Shown here: piece after piece, positions 35,778 to 46,860 of the stretch
Position numbering within the stretch: the first letter of the stretch is position 1
Layout: every line of letters begins with the position of its first letter
Assembly (NCBI GenBank): GCA_015179125.1
Contig: WHVA01000342.1
Location: 1 to 64,000 of the forward strand
DNA: 64,000 nt
Direction of reading: 5' to 3'
Origin: Gautieria morchelliformis
Lineage: Eukaryota > Basidiomycota > Agaricomycetes > Gomphales > Gomphaceae
Position numbers and translations under genes: made by a program
Notes under the pieces: generated by a model
Seen by the model: only the letters and a program-made list of their open reading frames with translations
Databases searched by the model: none
What the model was told of the DNA's origin: nothing

Positions 35778-37548
35778 ATGGTTGCTCCTGTCAGCTCTCC
35801 CTCCAACGGCTTCACTCATGTCGAGTCCGACAATGTTTACGGTCTTCCTAGGCCCAAGAACGTTGGGATCCTCGCTCTTGAAGTATACTTCCCGAAACGC
35901 GTGAGTTTCCCTATTCGTCACCCTAGACCACGCTCACCACATCTGCCAGTGCATCTCCGAAGAAGACTTGGAAGTTTTCGATGGTGTACCCAAAGGCAAA
36001 TACACTATTGGTCTCGGCCAGGAATACATGGCTTGTACAGATGATCGCGAGGACATTAATTCGTTTGCTCTGACTGGTACCTGTCATATTAGAGCTCGTC
36101 GCTTGCCTTCCATGCTCACGCTTCACTGTAGTTGTTTCGTCACTCATGAAAAAGTACAATATTAGCCCAAAGTCAATTGGTCGCCTGGACGTGGGCACCG
36201 AGACCATTATTGACAAATCGAAGTCCGTCAAAACTGTCCTTATGGACCTTTTCGCGACCGAGGGCAATACCGACATCGAGGGCATTGATTCAAAAAATGC
36301 CTGTTACGGATCCACGGCTGCCCTTTTCAACGCTATCAACTGGGTGGAGTCCAGTTCGTGGGATGGTCGCAATGCTATTGTATTTGCTGGTGATATCGCT
36401 ATTTATGCTGAGGGCGGAGCTCGTCCCGTTGGTGGCGCGGGCGCCGTCGCGATGTTGATTGGTCCGGACGCTCCATTAGTCTTTGAGCGTGAGTCTTGCG
36501 CCATCAATTGGTCGGCTTGGGCGCTGATCGGCTTGTGTAGCGGTCCACGGCACGTACATGGCGAACACATACGATTTCTACAAGCCCAAAGTGAGGATTA
36601 TACCCTTGCATTTATGATGGTAGACGCTCAATTGCCCAATCAGCTTGACTCAGAATACCCTGAAGTTGATGGACCCTTATCTATCACTTCTTACCTGACC
36701 GCCCTTGACAACTCGTATGGTCGTTTCCGGGAGAAACACGCCCGCGTACAGGCTAGACGCGAGAAACTTGGCGGCGCCCTGAACGGGCACACTAACGGTA
36801 ATGGGCACGCCAATGGACATTCCAATGGTGTCTCTGAAGCCGGCATCGCAATGTCTGACTTTGACTACCCTATCTTCCACTCCCCATACGGCAAGCTCGT
36901 CCAGAAGGGACATGCCCGTCTGTTGTACAACGACTTTGTGTCAGCACCCTCCCATCCCAAATTTGCCTCCATCCCTTCGCCATCTGACGTCCTTGCACTC
37001 TCTCCCGCGGATTCACTATCATCAAAATCCGTCGAGAAGACATTCGTCGCATATGCAGCATCCGAGTACAAGACCCGTGTTGGTCCAAGCATGTCACTCG
37101 TGAAGCGATGTGGTAATATGTACACGGCTAGTCTCTACGGTGGCCTGGTATCAGTGGTAGCCAACGTAGATCCCGCCGAACTTAAGGACAAGCGTCTCAG
37201 TTTGTTCGCATATGGTTCGGGTTGTGCAAGTTCTTTCTTTGGCATCCGAGTCCGAGGCGACACGAGCGAAATGAGAGAGAAAATTGACCTGCAGCGTAGG
37301 CTAAAGAGCATGAAGGTCGTTCCTTGCGAAGAGTACGTCGCGGCGCTCAAGGTATGTCTGTCATGCCTTTTATTTTGTGATAATCACGATTGATGACTTT
37401 GCATTCGCAGCTTCGTGAGAAGAACCACAATGCAGGAAACTACACTCCCGTTGGCGACCTTGACAACCTTTGGCCAGGCTCCTACTACCTCGAGCGGATC
37501 GACGAGAAATATCGCCGCAAGTACGGCATCATTCCTTCAGCACAATAG
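35778..37548 (+). CDS. ERG13: Hydroxymethylglutaryl-CoA synthase
   Basis: Condenses acetyl-CoA with acetoacetyl-CoA to HMG-CoA, the committed entry to the mevalonate/ergosterol pathway, in the cytosol. Six exons: 35778-35900, 35950-36076, 36132-36488, 36541-36590, 36644 to about 37351, and 37411-37548, about 500 aa. Visible signatures: [16 protein letters not shown] at the N-terminus; [16 protein letters not shown]; catalytic Cys in [29 protein letters not shown]; the acyl-CoA-binding region [27 protein letters not shown]; and [14 protein letters not shown] near the C-terminus. The ORF start at 36146 is not the true start, because conserved N-terminal exons lie upstream. A His/Asn/Gly-rich insertion ([16 protein letters not shown]) sits around residue 290 in a surface position. 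The gene looks intact. Confidence 0.96.
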
Positions 37549-37559
37549 ACAATGTACCA

Positions 37560-38300
37560 CCTTGAATTTGTATCAATATTTCTTCTATTACTTCGTCATG
37601 CTTCGCAGCATCTGGATTTGCTTTCATATTCACATCGAGCCCTACCTATATATGGAGAATACCATTTATCATAGGATGCCAATACAATAGATCTAGACTA
37701 CATAGTACCAGTTCAAGAAACGGTTGATTAATCAATATTCAGTACGTACCGGCGCCTACACTGAGGACCATGAGATCCGGATTCTCGAGTGATTAAGTAC
37801 GCCGTGAGACCCCTATGCAGATGCACTATCGCCATCTGCAAAATAATACATGGTGGACCGTGACTACAGTATACATCATATGCACTAAAGCCGCGCTTGA
37901 TCATGACGCATGTATGATGCTCGCATGCGGAAGACTGCCTTCGGAATTCAGATACTTATGTCAATTGTAAGACCATAAGCTTTGGGCATATCTAGGGGAC
38001 CAGGGAATCATCCGCTGTGAGAAATTCACAGAAATTTTCGTCTAGTGAGTCCCCAATAATAGATAGGCTTAGTCAGTTCCGTCAGTTCAGAAAAGCGACG
38101 GGACCCTGTCGCTCGTAGGGACGGGGTGTTTAATTGTCTGATTGTGTGGGGTCGTACCGATAAAAGTATACTGATGCCTCGGCGGATGTGAGGGGCAGCC
38201 GCTCGATACGGGGCGTCTGAAGGTATTGGATGGGACTGAATTGAAAAATCAGATGAAGGTGTCATAGCGATTTGAGGAGGATAGGGGCGTGCAGGGCTCC
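37560..38300. other. Intergenic downstream of HMG-CoA synthase
   Basis: 3' flank with A/T-rich sequence. No gene or RNA is supported. Confidence 0.35.
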
Positions 38301-38310
38301 ATACTAAGTA

Positions 38311-39290
38311 TTAAAATACCACTGCGAAGGGGCGTAGCGCGACGAATCGAGACAGGGGGGATGTGAAAGTAGGCCAAATGTTTCCTGACCAGTCAGCAGG
38401 AGGCGTTGAACCGGTGGAAGACGCCCACTGAGTAAGAGCGTTTGTTACAAATCGTCGTTCAGGTAATATTTCGGAGGCGAGAGGTTTGGAGGCTGCCCAA
38501 TTTGAAGTTTGGTCCTGCTGCAGGCGTCCGTCCACACAGTGCGACCACAAGTCTAAATGTTCCGAGTACGGCATGAGGATGTCGCTACCAAACAGATTAA
38601 TCCCGAGGGCAAAGGGGCTCACGGAACCTACGAGTGATCTGCAACGATGGAAAAGGAGGAGGCGGACGAAGTCTGGCACCATACGTCTATGGTTAGAACC
38701 GAATGCCAGTCTTGCAGGTTGGTGCGAATATCAATAGGCCTTACGCCTGAGTTCGTTAGCCAAAGAGGGACCAGGGCATGCAGTTGATGGGAAAACCCGC
38801 TACCAAGGTAAAGCTTTTGCCAAGTCCCACACGCCACACGTCGCCACCTATTCATAACATTAGCCCCAATGCCGATCCTATGCACACAACTTACCTGCGG
38901 CTCACTTGAGTGAGAAGCCTAGGGGTCAGTGTAACGACTGCATCGATCGGTAGACGATGCATGAAGACATCACCTAACGTCCCGGGTGCCCAGTCAACGA
39001 TTGGAGCTAGCAGACAGAGCCTCCTCGTTCACCCTTAGAGTTCACTCTCATCAATTCTGTTACGTAGCTTGCAAACGCGAAGTTGCAATTCCTGGGGCTC
39101 ATAAGATCGAGCAGTTCCTTCTCGTCAGCGACTTGCGCCTTGAATAAGCGAGTTTGTGTGCCTTCTGGGACGAAGTCTGTCCAGAGAACAGACAGATCAC
39201 AGATAGGATCGAGAGGTGCATTGGTAGACATTGGAGCTATGGCCACACGTGTGCCCTTCAGAAGCTTATAGTGCTCTCCTGGCAGCAACC
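38311..39290 (-). CDS. Hypothetical protein, several open pieces
   Basis: The minus strand downstream of MAK16 contains protein-like pieces separated by frame changes compatible with short introns: LLPGEHYKLLKGTRVAIAP to FASYVTELMRVNSKGE (39288-39020); APIVDWAPGTLGDVFMHRLP (about 39005-38930); WRRVACGTWQKLYLGSGFSH to RTNLQDWHSVLTIDVWC (about 38850-38670); and SPFALGINLFGSDILMPY to NALTQWASSTGS (about 38640-38400). I do not recognise a family, and neither the start nor all splice sites could be fixed. It could be a decayed gene. Confidence 0.35.
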
Positions 39291-39502
39291 TGAGACTTTA
39301 GGTAAATGTCGTAGACTGAACATCTTGCATTCAAACCGCGGAGGACTACTAGTCACGTCGACTTTTAACTTAATCTTGTCAGAGCAATACATTGCTCCAC
39401 GGAATGTATGACGTACATGCCTCAGCAAAATCCGATGTCGAAATATTGAGCACCGCTTGCATGTTCCCAATGCTGTCACGGAAAAAACGGTAATAGAACT
39501 GA

Positions 39503-40895
39503 CTACCAAGTGTCTTTGAGCAGCTCTCGCCGCGGCTCCTGCTCATACTCGTATTCAACCTCAACACGAGCCCCGGCTGGTCGACCTGTTGCGGAAAAAG
39601 TCAGAATATGATCGGGAAAATGATGGAAGAAAGGGCGTAGAAGGGACCCCTTTCTCTGTGCGGCATAATGAAACTTGCCTTTGGCCTTTTTACGCTCTCG
39701 CCCACTACTGGGTTCAGACGCTTTCCGCTTCTTGCCGTTTGCCTTGCGGGTTGTTCTTTTGCTGTCCTCATCTTCTTCGTCATCTGATGCCGACACATCG
39801 TCCTGTATGTTTAGTATAATTACGCAGCTCTTAGGATAACGCGCGAGGTATTCGCTTACATCGTCACTTTCTTCTCCCACTTTCTCCAGCCCCATGTCTT
39901 CCAGATCCCAGGCATCACCATCTGCATCCACTTCCTCCAAGTCACTGTCATCGCTTACGAACTCACGTTCGCCCCATCCGTCCACGTCCCCTTCGAGCTC
40001 TTCGTCTGAGTCAAATTCTTCCTCGCTCTCTTCGTCCTGCAGATCTTCTAGCTCTTTATCTTTCCCTAGGCAGTGTAGACAGATCAATTGAGAGGAAACA
40101 TATAGACGTCGTAATACTATTGCCTTTTTCGCCATCAAGAACGGCCTTCCATACCTCCTCGTTCACGTTCAGTGGCTGGTCACCATACGCTTTTGACTTG
40201 AGACGTTCAAGGAGCTCGGTCTGAATGGAGCGCTCGATGTGAGCTGCCCGGAGGGCTTTTACTTCTCGCGTCCGTTCGCGGCGTTCACGCTTCTGCGATA
40301 TAGGTATAAGCTTTGTTCTACAGCAATCACAGCAATGCATTGACATTATTATAATCCGTGTGATCAAACTAGTGTGGTGCACGTACTGTGTTCGTAGTTT
40401 CAACTTGCGCATCTTAATCAGATACTGCGTGATTTTGGTGACGCGTTGCTTGCACTTGTGGATGAGGAAGGATGGCCAATAGATTAAATTTTGATCAATC
40501 TTCGATGGTATAAGTATAAGCAATCTGAGTATATATTACTATGAGACCCAAACGACCTACTTGTTCTAGGGCCTTGGAATAATTGTTGGACAGTTTTACG
40601 CGCTCCCACATCTTGGAAGGTGTGTGTGCACGTTCGATGGTTTTCATATAGAGGTAGAGTACGCCCTCCTGTTCCCTAACGGTTGCGTATTGCGAATTTG
40701 CGAGCGGACAAGAAGAGCGATTGCATAGTCCAGTTACATTGTATTCGTTTCTACAGAAATTTTGTGTCTGTGTTCTATGTTTTAAAACGAAAGTGAGCAT
40801 GTGGATCTAGCAAGGGATGAAAAATGGCATACTTTACTTTGTAAGAGCAGAACTGTGTGTTAATAACACCCCATATAACGTCGTCGCTCTGCATC
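39503..40895 (-). CDS. MAK16: Ribosome biogenesis protein MAK16
   Basis: A nucleolar factor required for 66S pre-ribosome (60S subunit) maturation. The start ATG is at 40893-40895 ([19 protein letters not shown]). Exons then encode [20 protein letters not shown] (with the two Cys pairs of the family), [54 protein letters not shown] and [15 protein letters not shown], followed by acidic tracts and basic [13 protein letters not shown]. The last exon encodes [15 protein letters not shown] and ends at 39503. Introns are short. The last one reads AAAG|GCAAGT...ACAG, a GC-AG intron. The protein has the normal MAK16 order and looks intact. Its start lies 58 bp from that of the divergent DUF1640 gene. 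Confidence 0.94.
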
Positions 40896-40953
40896 CAAGT
40901 GGAAGGTGAGGACCAAAAACGGACACTATAGACGCCGGTACTTACACCACCAT
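40896..40953. promoter_or_regulatory. Short bidirectional promoter region
   Basis: Only 58 bp separate the start codons of MAK16 (minus) and the DUF1640-family gene (plus). Both promoters and 5' UTRs must overlap this stretch or the neighbouring genes, so shared control is likely. Confidence 0.6.
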
Positions 40954-41960
40954 ATGCTGCGACAATTACCGTACATCAACGCTGGCCGCCTGATTCCTAG
41001 TAAGTGATTTAGCGTGAGGTGGTGAGTCTTCTTATCATCTTCTGAAGCTAGAACGCCCCACTGCTCCGTTTGCACATGGCCGCGCTCATAACGAGCGACT
41101 CTTTCACGCTACGCCTCGCGCGACCGACTTTCACTTTGACACGCATCACTTTGTTCAACGGCTTGAGCGTGAAGGGCTTAATCGGGCACAAGCTGAAGGG
41201 ATTATGACCGCGATGGCGGAGGTCATTGACGAAAGCGTGCGGAACATGACGCACAATATGGTCACCAAAGCAGAGCAGGAGAAAGTAAATGCATAGCAGT
41301 GACTTAACGCGACGTTGGGTAGCTGATTTATATTCGCCTTCAGCATCAATATACACAGAAAGTCGACTTTGCACAACTGAAGTCTGAGCTGCAGCTTATG
41401 GAGAAGAATGATCTCGCCAAGATGAAAGCTGAGAATGATAGGTGTGTGTGTTATCACGTTCTAGCTCAGGAATAAGTCCTGGTACACAAAGTTAGGTTAG
41501 ACACTGAAGTATGATCTGGTCAGACTTGTAACGGACATCGAAAAGCTCAAGCAGCGCCTGCGTGAAGAGATCACTCGTACACAGGCCGGTGTTCGCCTCG
41601 ATCTCAATCTGGAGAAAGGCATGGTTTCATCTTGCATGTGTTCAGTTCCATCTCATGGTTTAAGACTTCTTCAGGCCGCATGCGTGAAGAATCCTCTGGT
41701 CAAGAGCTCAAAATTCGTGAAGTGGATACAAGGATCGAGTCTGAAATTGCAGGTCTCCGAACTGCGATTCAGGCATCTAAGGTGAGAACTATGAGTCGGA
41801 CGCTTAATCTTTCTTGACATCATCCAGGCAACAACGCTCCAATATTTAGTCGGATTCGGTAAGACTTCTTATAACATGTTTGGTCTACATGTACTAAGAT
41901 TCTGACCCAGTCACTGGTTGTTCTGCACTGTTACTGGCATACTTCCGCTTCCGATCTTAA
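40954..41960 (+). CDS. DUF1640 / FMP32-like mitochondrial membrane protein
   Basis: A member of the DUF1640 family (yeast FMP32, animal MCUR1-related), inner-mitochondrial-membrane proteins with a long coiled coil and a C-terminal anchor. Several small exons: 40954-40999 (MLRQLPYINAGRLIP, a short basic N-terminus suiting mitochondrial import), 41052-41284 (FHFDTHHFVQRLEREGLNRA, AEGIMTAMAEVIDESV), 41344 to about 41441 (QYTQKVDFAQLKSELQLMEK), then LKYDLVRLVTDIEKLKQRLR, EEITRTQAGVRLDLNLEKG and RMREESSGQELKIREVDTR. The final exons give TTLQYLVGF and the hydrophobic tail VTGCSALLLAYFRFRS with TAA at 41958-41960. This matches the family order. The exact junction after 41441 is uncertain. Confidence 0.85.
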
Positions 41961-41964
41961 GCAG

Positions 41965-42380
41965 GCGTCTTTGTGCATTTGACTTGGCTCGATTGCACAT
42001 CCTTTGAAGCAGGCCCCAAGTTCCCCTCGCGAAAGCAGTGCAGCTTATATGTCGCTATGAATTGATTTGAACCTGACATTGCAGAGATTTGACCTGGAAC
42101 CGCGTCACAGCCTTCGTAGATTTTGGGCTCTGTCCTAAATTGTCATGGCCTCGTCGTATACAGTAGCGTAGAGGGACATCACCGCGCTTTAAGTACACCA
42201 AAAATGTCGCTTGAGTAGAACTTAAAATTTCCCAAGTTATGTAATTCGACAGTCGCTCCCACGGTTTAGAACCCAGTGTATGCCCTGGCCTCGTTCCTTA
42301 TATTCGAATCTCAATCGTTCTGTCAACCTTGGCCGTTGTCACACGTACTCACAGTATAGAGGCACCAGAAAACCTTGCAA
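41965..42380. other. Intergenic between DUF1640 gene and CysRS
   Basis: About 415 bp, tandem gene orientation. Should hold the terminator of one gene and the promoter of the next; no distinct motif recognised. Confidence 0.35.
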
Positions 42381-42381
42381 T

Positions 42382-45300
42382 ATGTCAAAACAGCAGCCAG
42401 AATGGCGGCCGCCAACCAACGCGGTGGAGGAACCTGTTCTCAGGGTATATAACTCACTTACTCGCACAAAGGTGGAATTTCATCCAGCTACTCGTAAGAC
42501 GTATTTACCCAAGTGTGGCAGACCTTGTTCGTGCCGCAGAACGGACGACACGTCAAGTGGTATAATTGTGGTCCTACGGTATACGATGCATCACATATGG
42601 GTCATGCTCGGTGAGCTCTGTCTTTCCATGTGGCATTAGCGTTGAGATTAAGATGCCCCTCCAAGAAACTACGTAACACAAGACATTATTCGACGCATAT
42701 TCGTTGATTATTTCGGCTATAACGTTCACTTTGTAATGAACATCACAGACATAGACGACAAGGTGCCTTGGACCCCTCCTCCCCAAAATCGCTCTCACAT
42801 GATTTCTATCATGTTAGATAATTGAGAGGGCACGACGAACTTACCTCATACAAGAACTACTGTCTCGCACGACATCTCTCACACCCATGCTTCTTGACCA
42901 AGTTCGCAGCAGCTGGGTGTCGTATTATCGATCTCAACTGTCAAAGGGCTTGCCTGATGAGAAGAAGCCTGCGGATGGTCAGGAGGAGAGGACATGGGAA
43001 GGTATTTTGGCACTTGCTGATAGTGATGATGCATGGAGGTCCGCTTGCATCGCAAGAGATGAGAAGTTTGGTATGCATCTAACGTCTTTGGTGCGTATTA
43101 TCAGTTATGCCCCTCCCACTACAGAGTCCACCTGTGGCTGTGGCAAACTCTGACCAATCTATGGAGCTAGCGTACGACGCACAAAGCACTCACGGATGCT
43201 TCTGCTTATGTATCTACCCATGACCTATCGGACCCCAATTCTCAAGCAGAATCCCACAAACTCATTGAGGCATCGCGCGACATCTTGGCTTTGTCTTTAG
43301 ATGCCCAGGCATGCTCGTCTCCCAACCTTTCATCTGTATAGATATTCTTATGGTTGGTTGCAGTACGGTAATTCGATCACCGATCCATCAATACCCAGGT
43401 TACACGCATCGTATTGGGAAGCAGAATTCATGAAGGATATGAAGCGATTGCATGTGCTCCCACCTGACACTCTTACCAGAGTTTCTGAGTAAGGTACTGT
43501 TGGCTCTATTCTTTGATGTACTCACAAATCTTCTGAAGTTATGTGCCGGAAATTGTCGACTTCGTGAAGAAGTTAGTGGAACGTGGTTACGCTTATGAGC
43601 TTGAGGGCTCTGTATATTTCGATACCCGTGCATTCGATAACGCACGGGGTCACGCTAGCACTGGAGAGGAGGCAGAGTGGAGGCATGTTTATCTGAAGCT
43701 AGAACCGTGGAGCAAAGGCAACCGTGCGCTTTTGCAGGAAGGCGAAGGTTTACCACTAACTTCCGTCTGTTGACTCACCCATTTGACATGTACCGTTGAT
43801 TTCAGGTGCCCTTTCGCAATCGTCCTCACGCTACGAAGCGGATTTTGCCTTGTGGAAGGCATCCAAAGCAGGCGAGCCATCCTGGCCATCCGTCTGGGGA
43901 CCAGGACGACCCGGGTGGCACATCGAATGCTCTGTAATGGCTTCCGAGGTATTAGGAGAGAACATGGATATTCACTCTGGCGGGAGTGACCTCGCGTTTC
44001 CTCATCACGACAATGAGATCGCGCAATCGGAGGCAAGTGGAGCGTAAGACACTATGGCCAGAGACTTACACATACGACCAGGCGTACCATGATTGCAGGC
44101 AGTGGGTAAATTACTTCCTCCACACAGGCCATTTGCATATCGAGGGTTTGAAGATGAGCAAGTCCCTGAAAAACTTCATCACTATTGATGTACGCCCCGG
44201 GCAACAATTTATCGGTCCAGGAGACTTAATTTATTCTCTTTCTAGGAAATCCTTCGCAAGTATACTGCACGGCAGCTGCGCTTAGCGTTCCTGTTAGTGC
44301 TGTGGAACGCTAAGGTCGACTTTCACGACTCCACCATGAAGGGTGAGGTGCGAACGCTAGAGACAACGTTCGACGTAAGTGTGGATACATAGAGCGTTCA
44401 CTGATGGTAATTTAACGTTTCACAGAACTTCTTTGCGATTGTGAAGGCGCTAGATGCACAGGCTGCTGCCGATCATAAATACCGCAGTGTTTATAAAGGG
44501 CCCGAACGTGACCTTGCTGATGCGTGAGCCTGGCGTCTCATCCATTGGTATCTTCTAACAGCGAATTTGCGAATATTCAGGCTTACGCATGCCCAGGCCA
44601 CGTTTCGTGTCACACTTTGTGACTCATTCAACACCCCGCAAGCTCTCGATGTCCTATCGAAACTAGTTTCTCGTGCCAACGTCTACATCACGCAGGCTTC
44701 AGGTAAAGCAAATGTGGGAGTACTGGAAAGCATCGCCCAATGGGTGGGTAAGATGCTGCGTATGTTCGGTCTCGGAGAAGGACCTCAAGTCGAGGGCATG
44801 TTGGGGTGGGGCGAGAGTAGGCCGGAGGGAGAGACTACATCTGTTGACGTACGTGATCCAGGCGCTTGTTTTTTGATTTGCTATACTCACGCATTTACTA
44901 TGTAGCGGGAAGAAATTCTAATGCCTTACCTAAGGACGTTTTCTTCATTCCGAGATAACATCCGAGGCTTGGCAATGACCCAGGCACCACCAAATCAAGT
45001 TCTAGAGTTCTGTGACAAGTTTCGGGATACCGACATGGTTCCTCTGGGCGTGGCCCTCGATGATCAAGAAGGCGAGTATAAACTTCCTATGTACTACATA
45101 TGTTTGTGACCAACATCCAGATGGGCGTGCACTTGTAAAGCTTGTCCCCGCGGCAACGTTAATGCGACTACGCGACGAGAAAAACGCTGCGGCTGAAGCC
45201 AAAATGGCCAAGAAAGCTGCCGCAACTGAGGCTGAGCGAGAGAAAAGACGTGCCAAGTTGGAGAAAGGGAAGGCACCACCTGAATTAATGTTCAAACCAC

Positions 45301-45476
45301 CTTATACCGAACAGGGTGTGTACGGCAGCTGGGACGACAAGGGGATTCCTCTCACTGATGGAGAAGGAGCGGAGGTAACTAAAAGCCAGCGTAAAAAGCT
45401 GACCAATAAACAGGAAACCCAGCAAAAATTGCATACCGAGTGGAAGGCGTGGCGGCAAGAGGAAGGTGGCAATTGA
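42382..45476 (+). CDS. CRS1: Cysteinyl-tRNA synthetase
   Basis: Charges tRNA-Cys with cysteine. The start at 42382 ([20 protein letters not shown]) is followed by a junction giving [19 protein letters not shown]. The class I signature and zinc site follow: [18 protein letters not shown] (HMGH = HIGH motif), [19 protein letters not shown] and [11 protein letters not shown]. Further exons give [38 protein letters not shown] (zinc Cys), [20 protein letters not shown] and [11 protein letters not shown] (KMSKS). The C-terminus carries an Ala/Lys/Glu-rich helix ([20 protein letters not shown]) and ends EEGGN at 45476. About a dozen exons are needed. One donor near 43312 appears to be GC (CCAG|GCATGC). 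The gene looks complete. Its 3' half is duplicated at 60753-62882. Confidence 0.93.
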
Positions 45477-45521
45477 TGTTCTACAGCTAGAATCATATCT
45501 TCGGAACGTACTCTAGGTGTT

Positions 45522-45727
45522 TTACTGGATATGCGAGTCGCATGAATCCACTATAATTTTGACAATGCTCTCTCCTGCTCTGTCTTCTTCAGAAGATATG
45601 CCTCGGACGAGGCAGTCGACGTCAAAACGTCCAATTGCATTACCATCTACCACAATGGGTAGGTCCATCTCACTTTTTGTTTCTCCGTTGCATGCAATAT
45701 GGCCTGGGTAGGCTTCGACGTCGCCCA
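45522..45727 (-). pseudogene. Fragment of free-methionine-(R)-sulfoxide reductase (GAF domain)
   Basis: fRMsr reduces free methionine-R-sulfoxide. This minus-strand exon after a CTTAG acceptor encodes the C-terminal part of its GAF domain: GDVEAYPGHIACNGETKSEM, then GRFDVDCLVRGISSEEDRAG and IVDSCDSHIQ. Two of the characteristic Cys regions (HIAC, VDC) are present; the upstream GVCG region is missing. About 20 bp above the acceptor the sequence changes to a MITE-like repeat (45751-45883), so the 5' part of the gene is lost here. It is convergent with the cysteinyl-tRNA synthetase, 45 bp between stops. Confidence 0.75.
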
Positions 45728-45750
45728 CTAAGGAATAAACTGGCAAGCAG

Positions 45751-45883
45751 GATGAGCTGTCAAATAACTACTGTCAAATTTATATGAAATGAAACGTTTA
45801 GGACGGGGGAGGGTTGGGTCGATCCGCGGAGTTTCAATGCACTTCTCATCGGCTAGTGGCCAGCACAATGTTCCAGAAGATTT
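45751..45883 (+). repeat. MITE-like fragment A
   Basis: Homologous (in inverse orientation) to the left half of the MITE at 52991-53454 and nearly identical to 62750-62882. Begins gatgagctgtcaaataact and stops at gattta, where the sequence becomes unrelated. The end of the fragment is also the right end of the 2.1-kb duplication. Confidence 0.75.
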
Positions 45884-46034
45884 ATCGGAGTTTAAGTAGC
45901 GAAGCGTGCTTACACGCGGCGAATTCTGCGCCCGCCTGTGACTCGCGCCATGCTGAGCTTCTAACTCTCAATCTTCTCCACCTCTCTCACCTTGCTTTTC
46001 TATCTCAACGGTAAGCGTTCCATGCGTTCTCACT

Positions 46035-46109
46035 CACACTGAAGTTCCGCTGAGCTTCTCACACTGAAGTTCCGCTGAGCTTCTCACACTGAAGTTCCGC
46101 TGAGCTTCA
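46035..46109. repeat. 25-bp tandem repeat, three units
   Basis: cactgaagttccgctgagct plus ttctca, starting at 46037, 46062 and 46087; almost identical units, noncoding. Confidence 0.85.
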
Positions 46110-46379
46110 CCGCGCGCTTAGGCTCGAGTCCCACTAGACGCGTCAGCGTCCACGTCATGGACAGTCATGCGTGTCTCAGTGGGAGAACCACTCCCGCCTA
46201 TTTAGCTTTCACACTGTTCGCCCCTGTACTCTATTCGCTCGCAGCGCTCCCCATAGCACAGGTAGTCTCTCGCTTGGCTCGCCAGCCGCGCTCTCGCTAA
46301 CTCTCGCGCAGTTCTTCACAATTGTTTCGTTTCCCCGCCCTTCACTGCAGGAACAAACCCCCTGATAAATCACTGGGAC

Positions 46380-46560
46380 GACCATACCCGGTTTTGATGG
46401 ATGGTCCACCACTGGTAGATGGACACTCCACCCGTCCAATGGTGGATCATCCACCATATACTTCTCATGGTAAGTCCACCGGCCACTCAGGGGTCCATGT
46501 CCACATCCACTTACGGTACATGGACTATCCACTCACAATAAGGCCTTTTTTTTTAGTGGA
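46380..46560. repeat. tccacc/ggtgga-rich inverted-repeat stretch
   Basis: The stretch is filled with short alternating tccacc and ggtgga words able to pair with each other. A similar stretch occurs at 48760-48945. This could be the two ends of, or two copies of, a small non-autonomous element; no termini were defined. Confidence 0.4.
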
Positions 46561-46784
46561 TTTCATTTCCATTGACATATGTGTAGGATTATCCATGAAT
46601 TCTCCTAAGGGATATACCAGTAATAATCATTGGATTATCAATAGCTATTACCATAAATAAAAAGAAGAAGAAGATATGATATGTCCATACTCTATGCCTT
46701 GCTGTATTGTAAGCACATACTTATTATACACTACTAGATTACACTACTAGATTACCGACCTGATTTGAGAAAATTGTACATGGA

Positions 46785-46860
46785 ACCAGATTCGAACCAG
46801 CGACTTGCAAGTAAACATACTTAGTCATCAAGACTTTACCCAACTGCCCCATAAAGCTTC
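46785..46860 (-). other. tRNA-like sequence (tRNA remnant or SINE head)
   Basis: On the minus strand a B-box (ggttcgaatct) follows an A-box-like tggggcagttgg by about 50 nt, the spacing of a tRNA gene. The T-arm pairs poorly (three G-U) and the acceptor stem pairs incompletely, so it is more likely a degenerate tRNA or a tRNA-derived SINE promoter than a working tRNA. I could not assign an anticodon. Confidence 0.3.

Larger units (their letters stand above)
43754..45883 (+). repeat. Segmental duplication, source-like copy (2.13 kb)
   Basis: Matches 60753-62882 at a constant offset of 16,999 with about ten substitutions and no indel seen, so about 99.5% identity. It covers the 3' half of the cysteinyl-tRNA synthetase, the fRMsr fragment and MITE fragment A. 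The left edge is inside a cysteinyl-tRNA synthetase intron. Confidence 0.9.

Noticed and set aside
42382..45476. Cysteinyl-tRNA synthetase as a broken gene
   Set aside because: Many short frames suggested decay, but all conserved blocks join through acceptable short introns, including one GC-AG candidate.
46785..46860. Functional tRNA gene
   Set aside because: A- and B-box-like sequences are present, but the T-stem relies on three G-U pairs and the acceptor stem does not close, so I list it only as tRNA-like.
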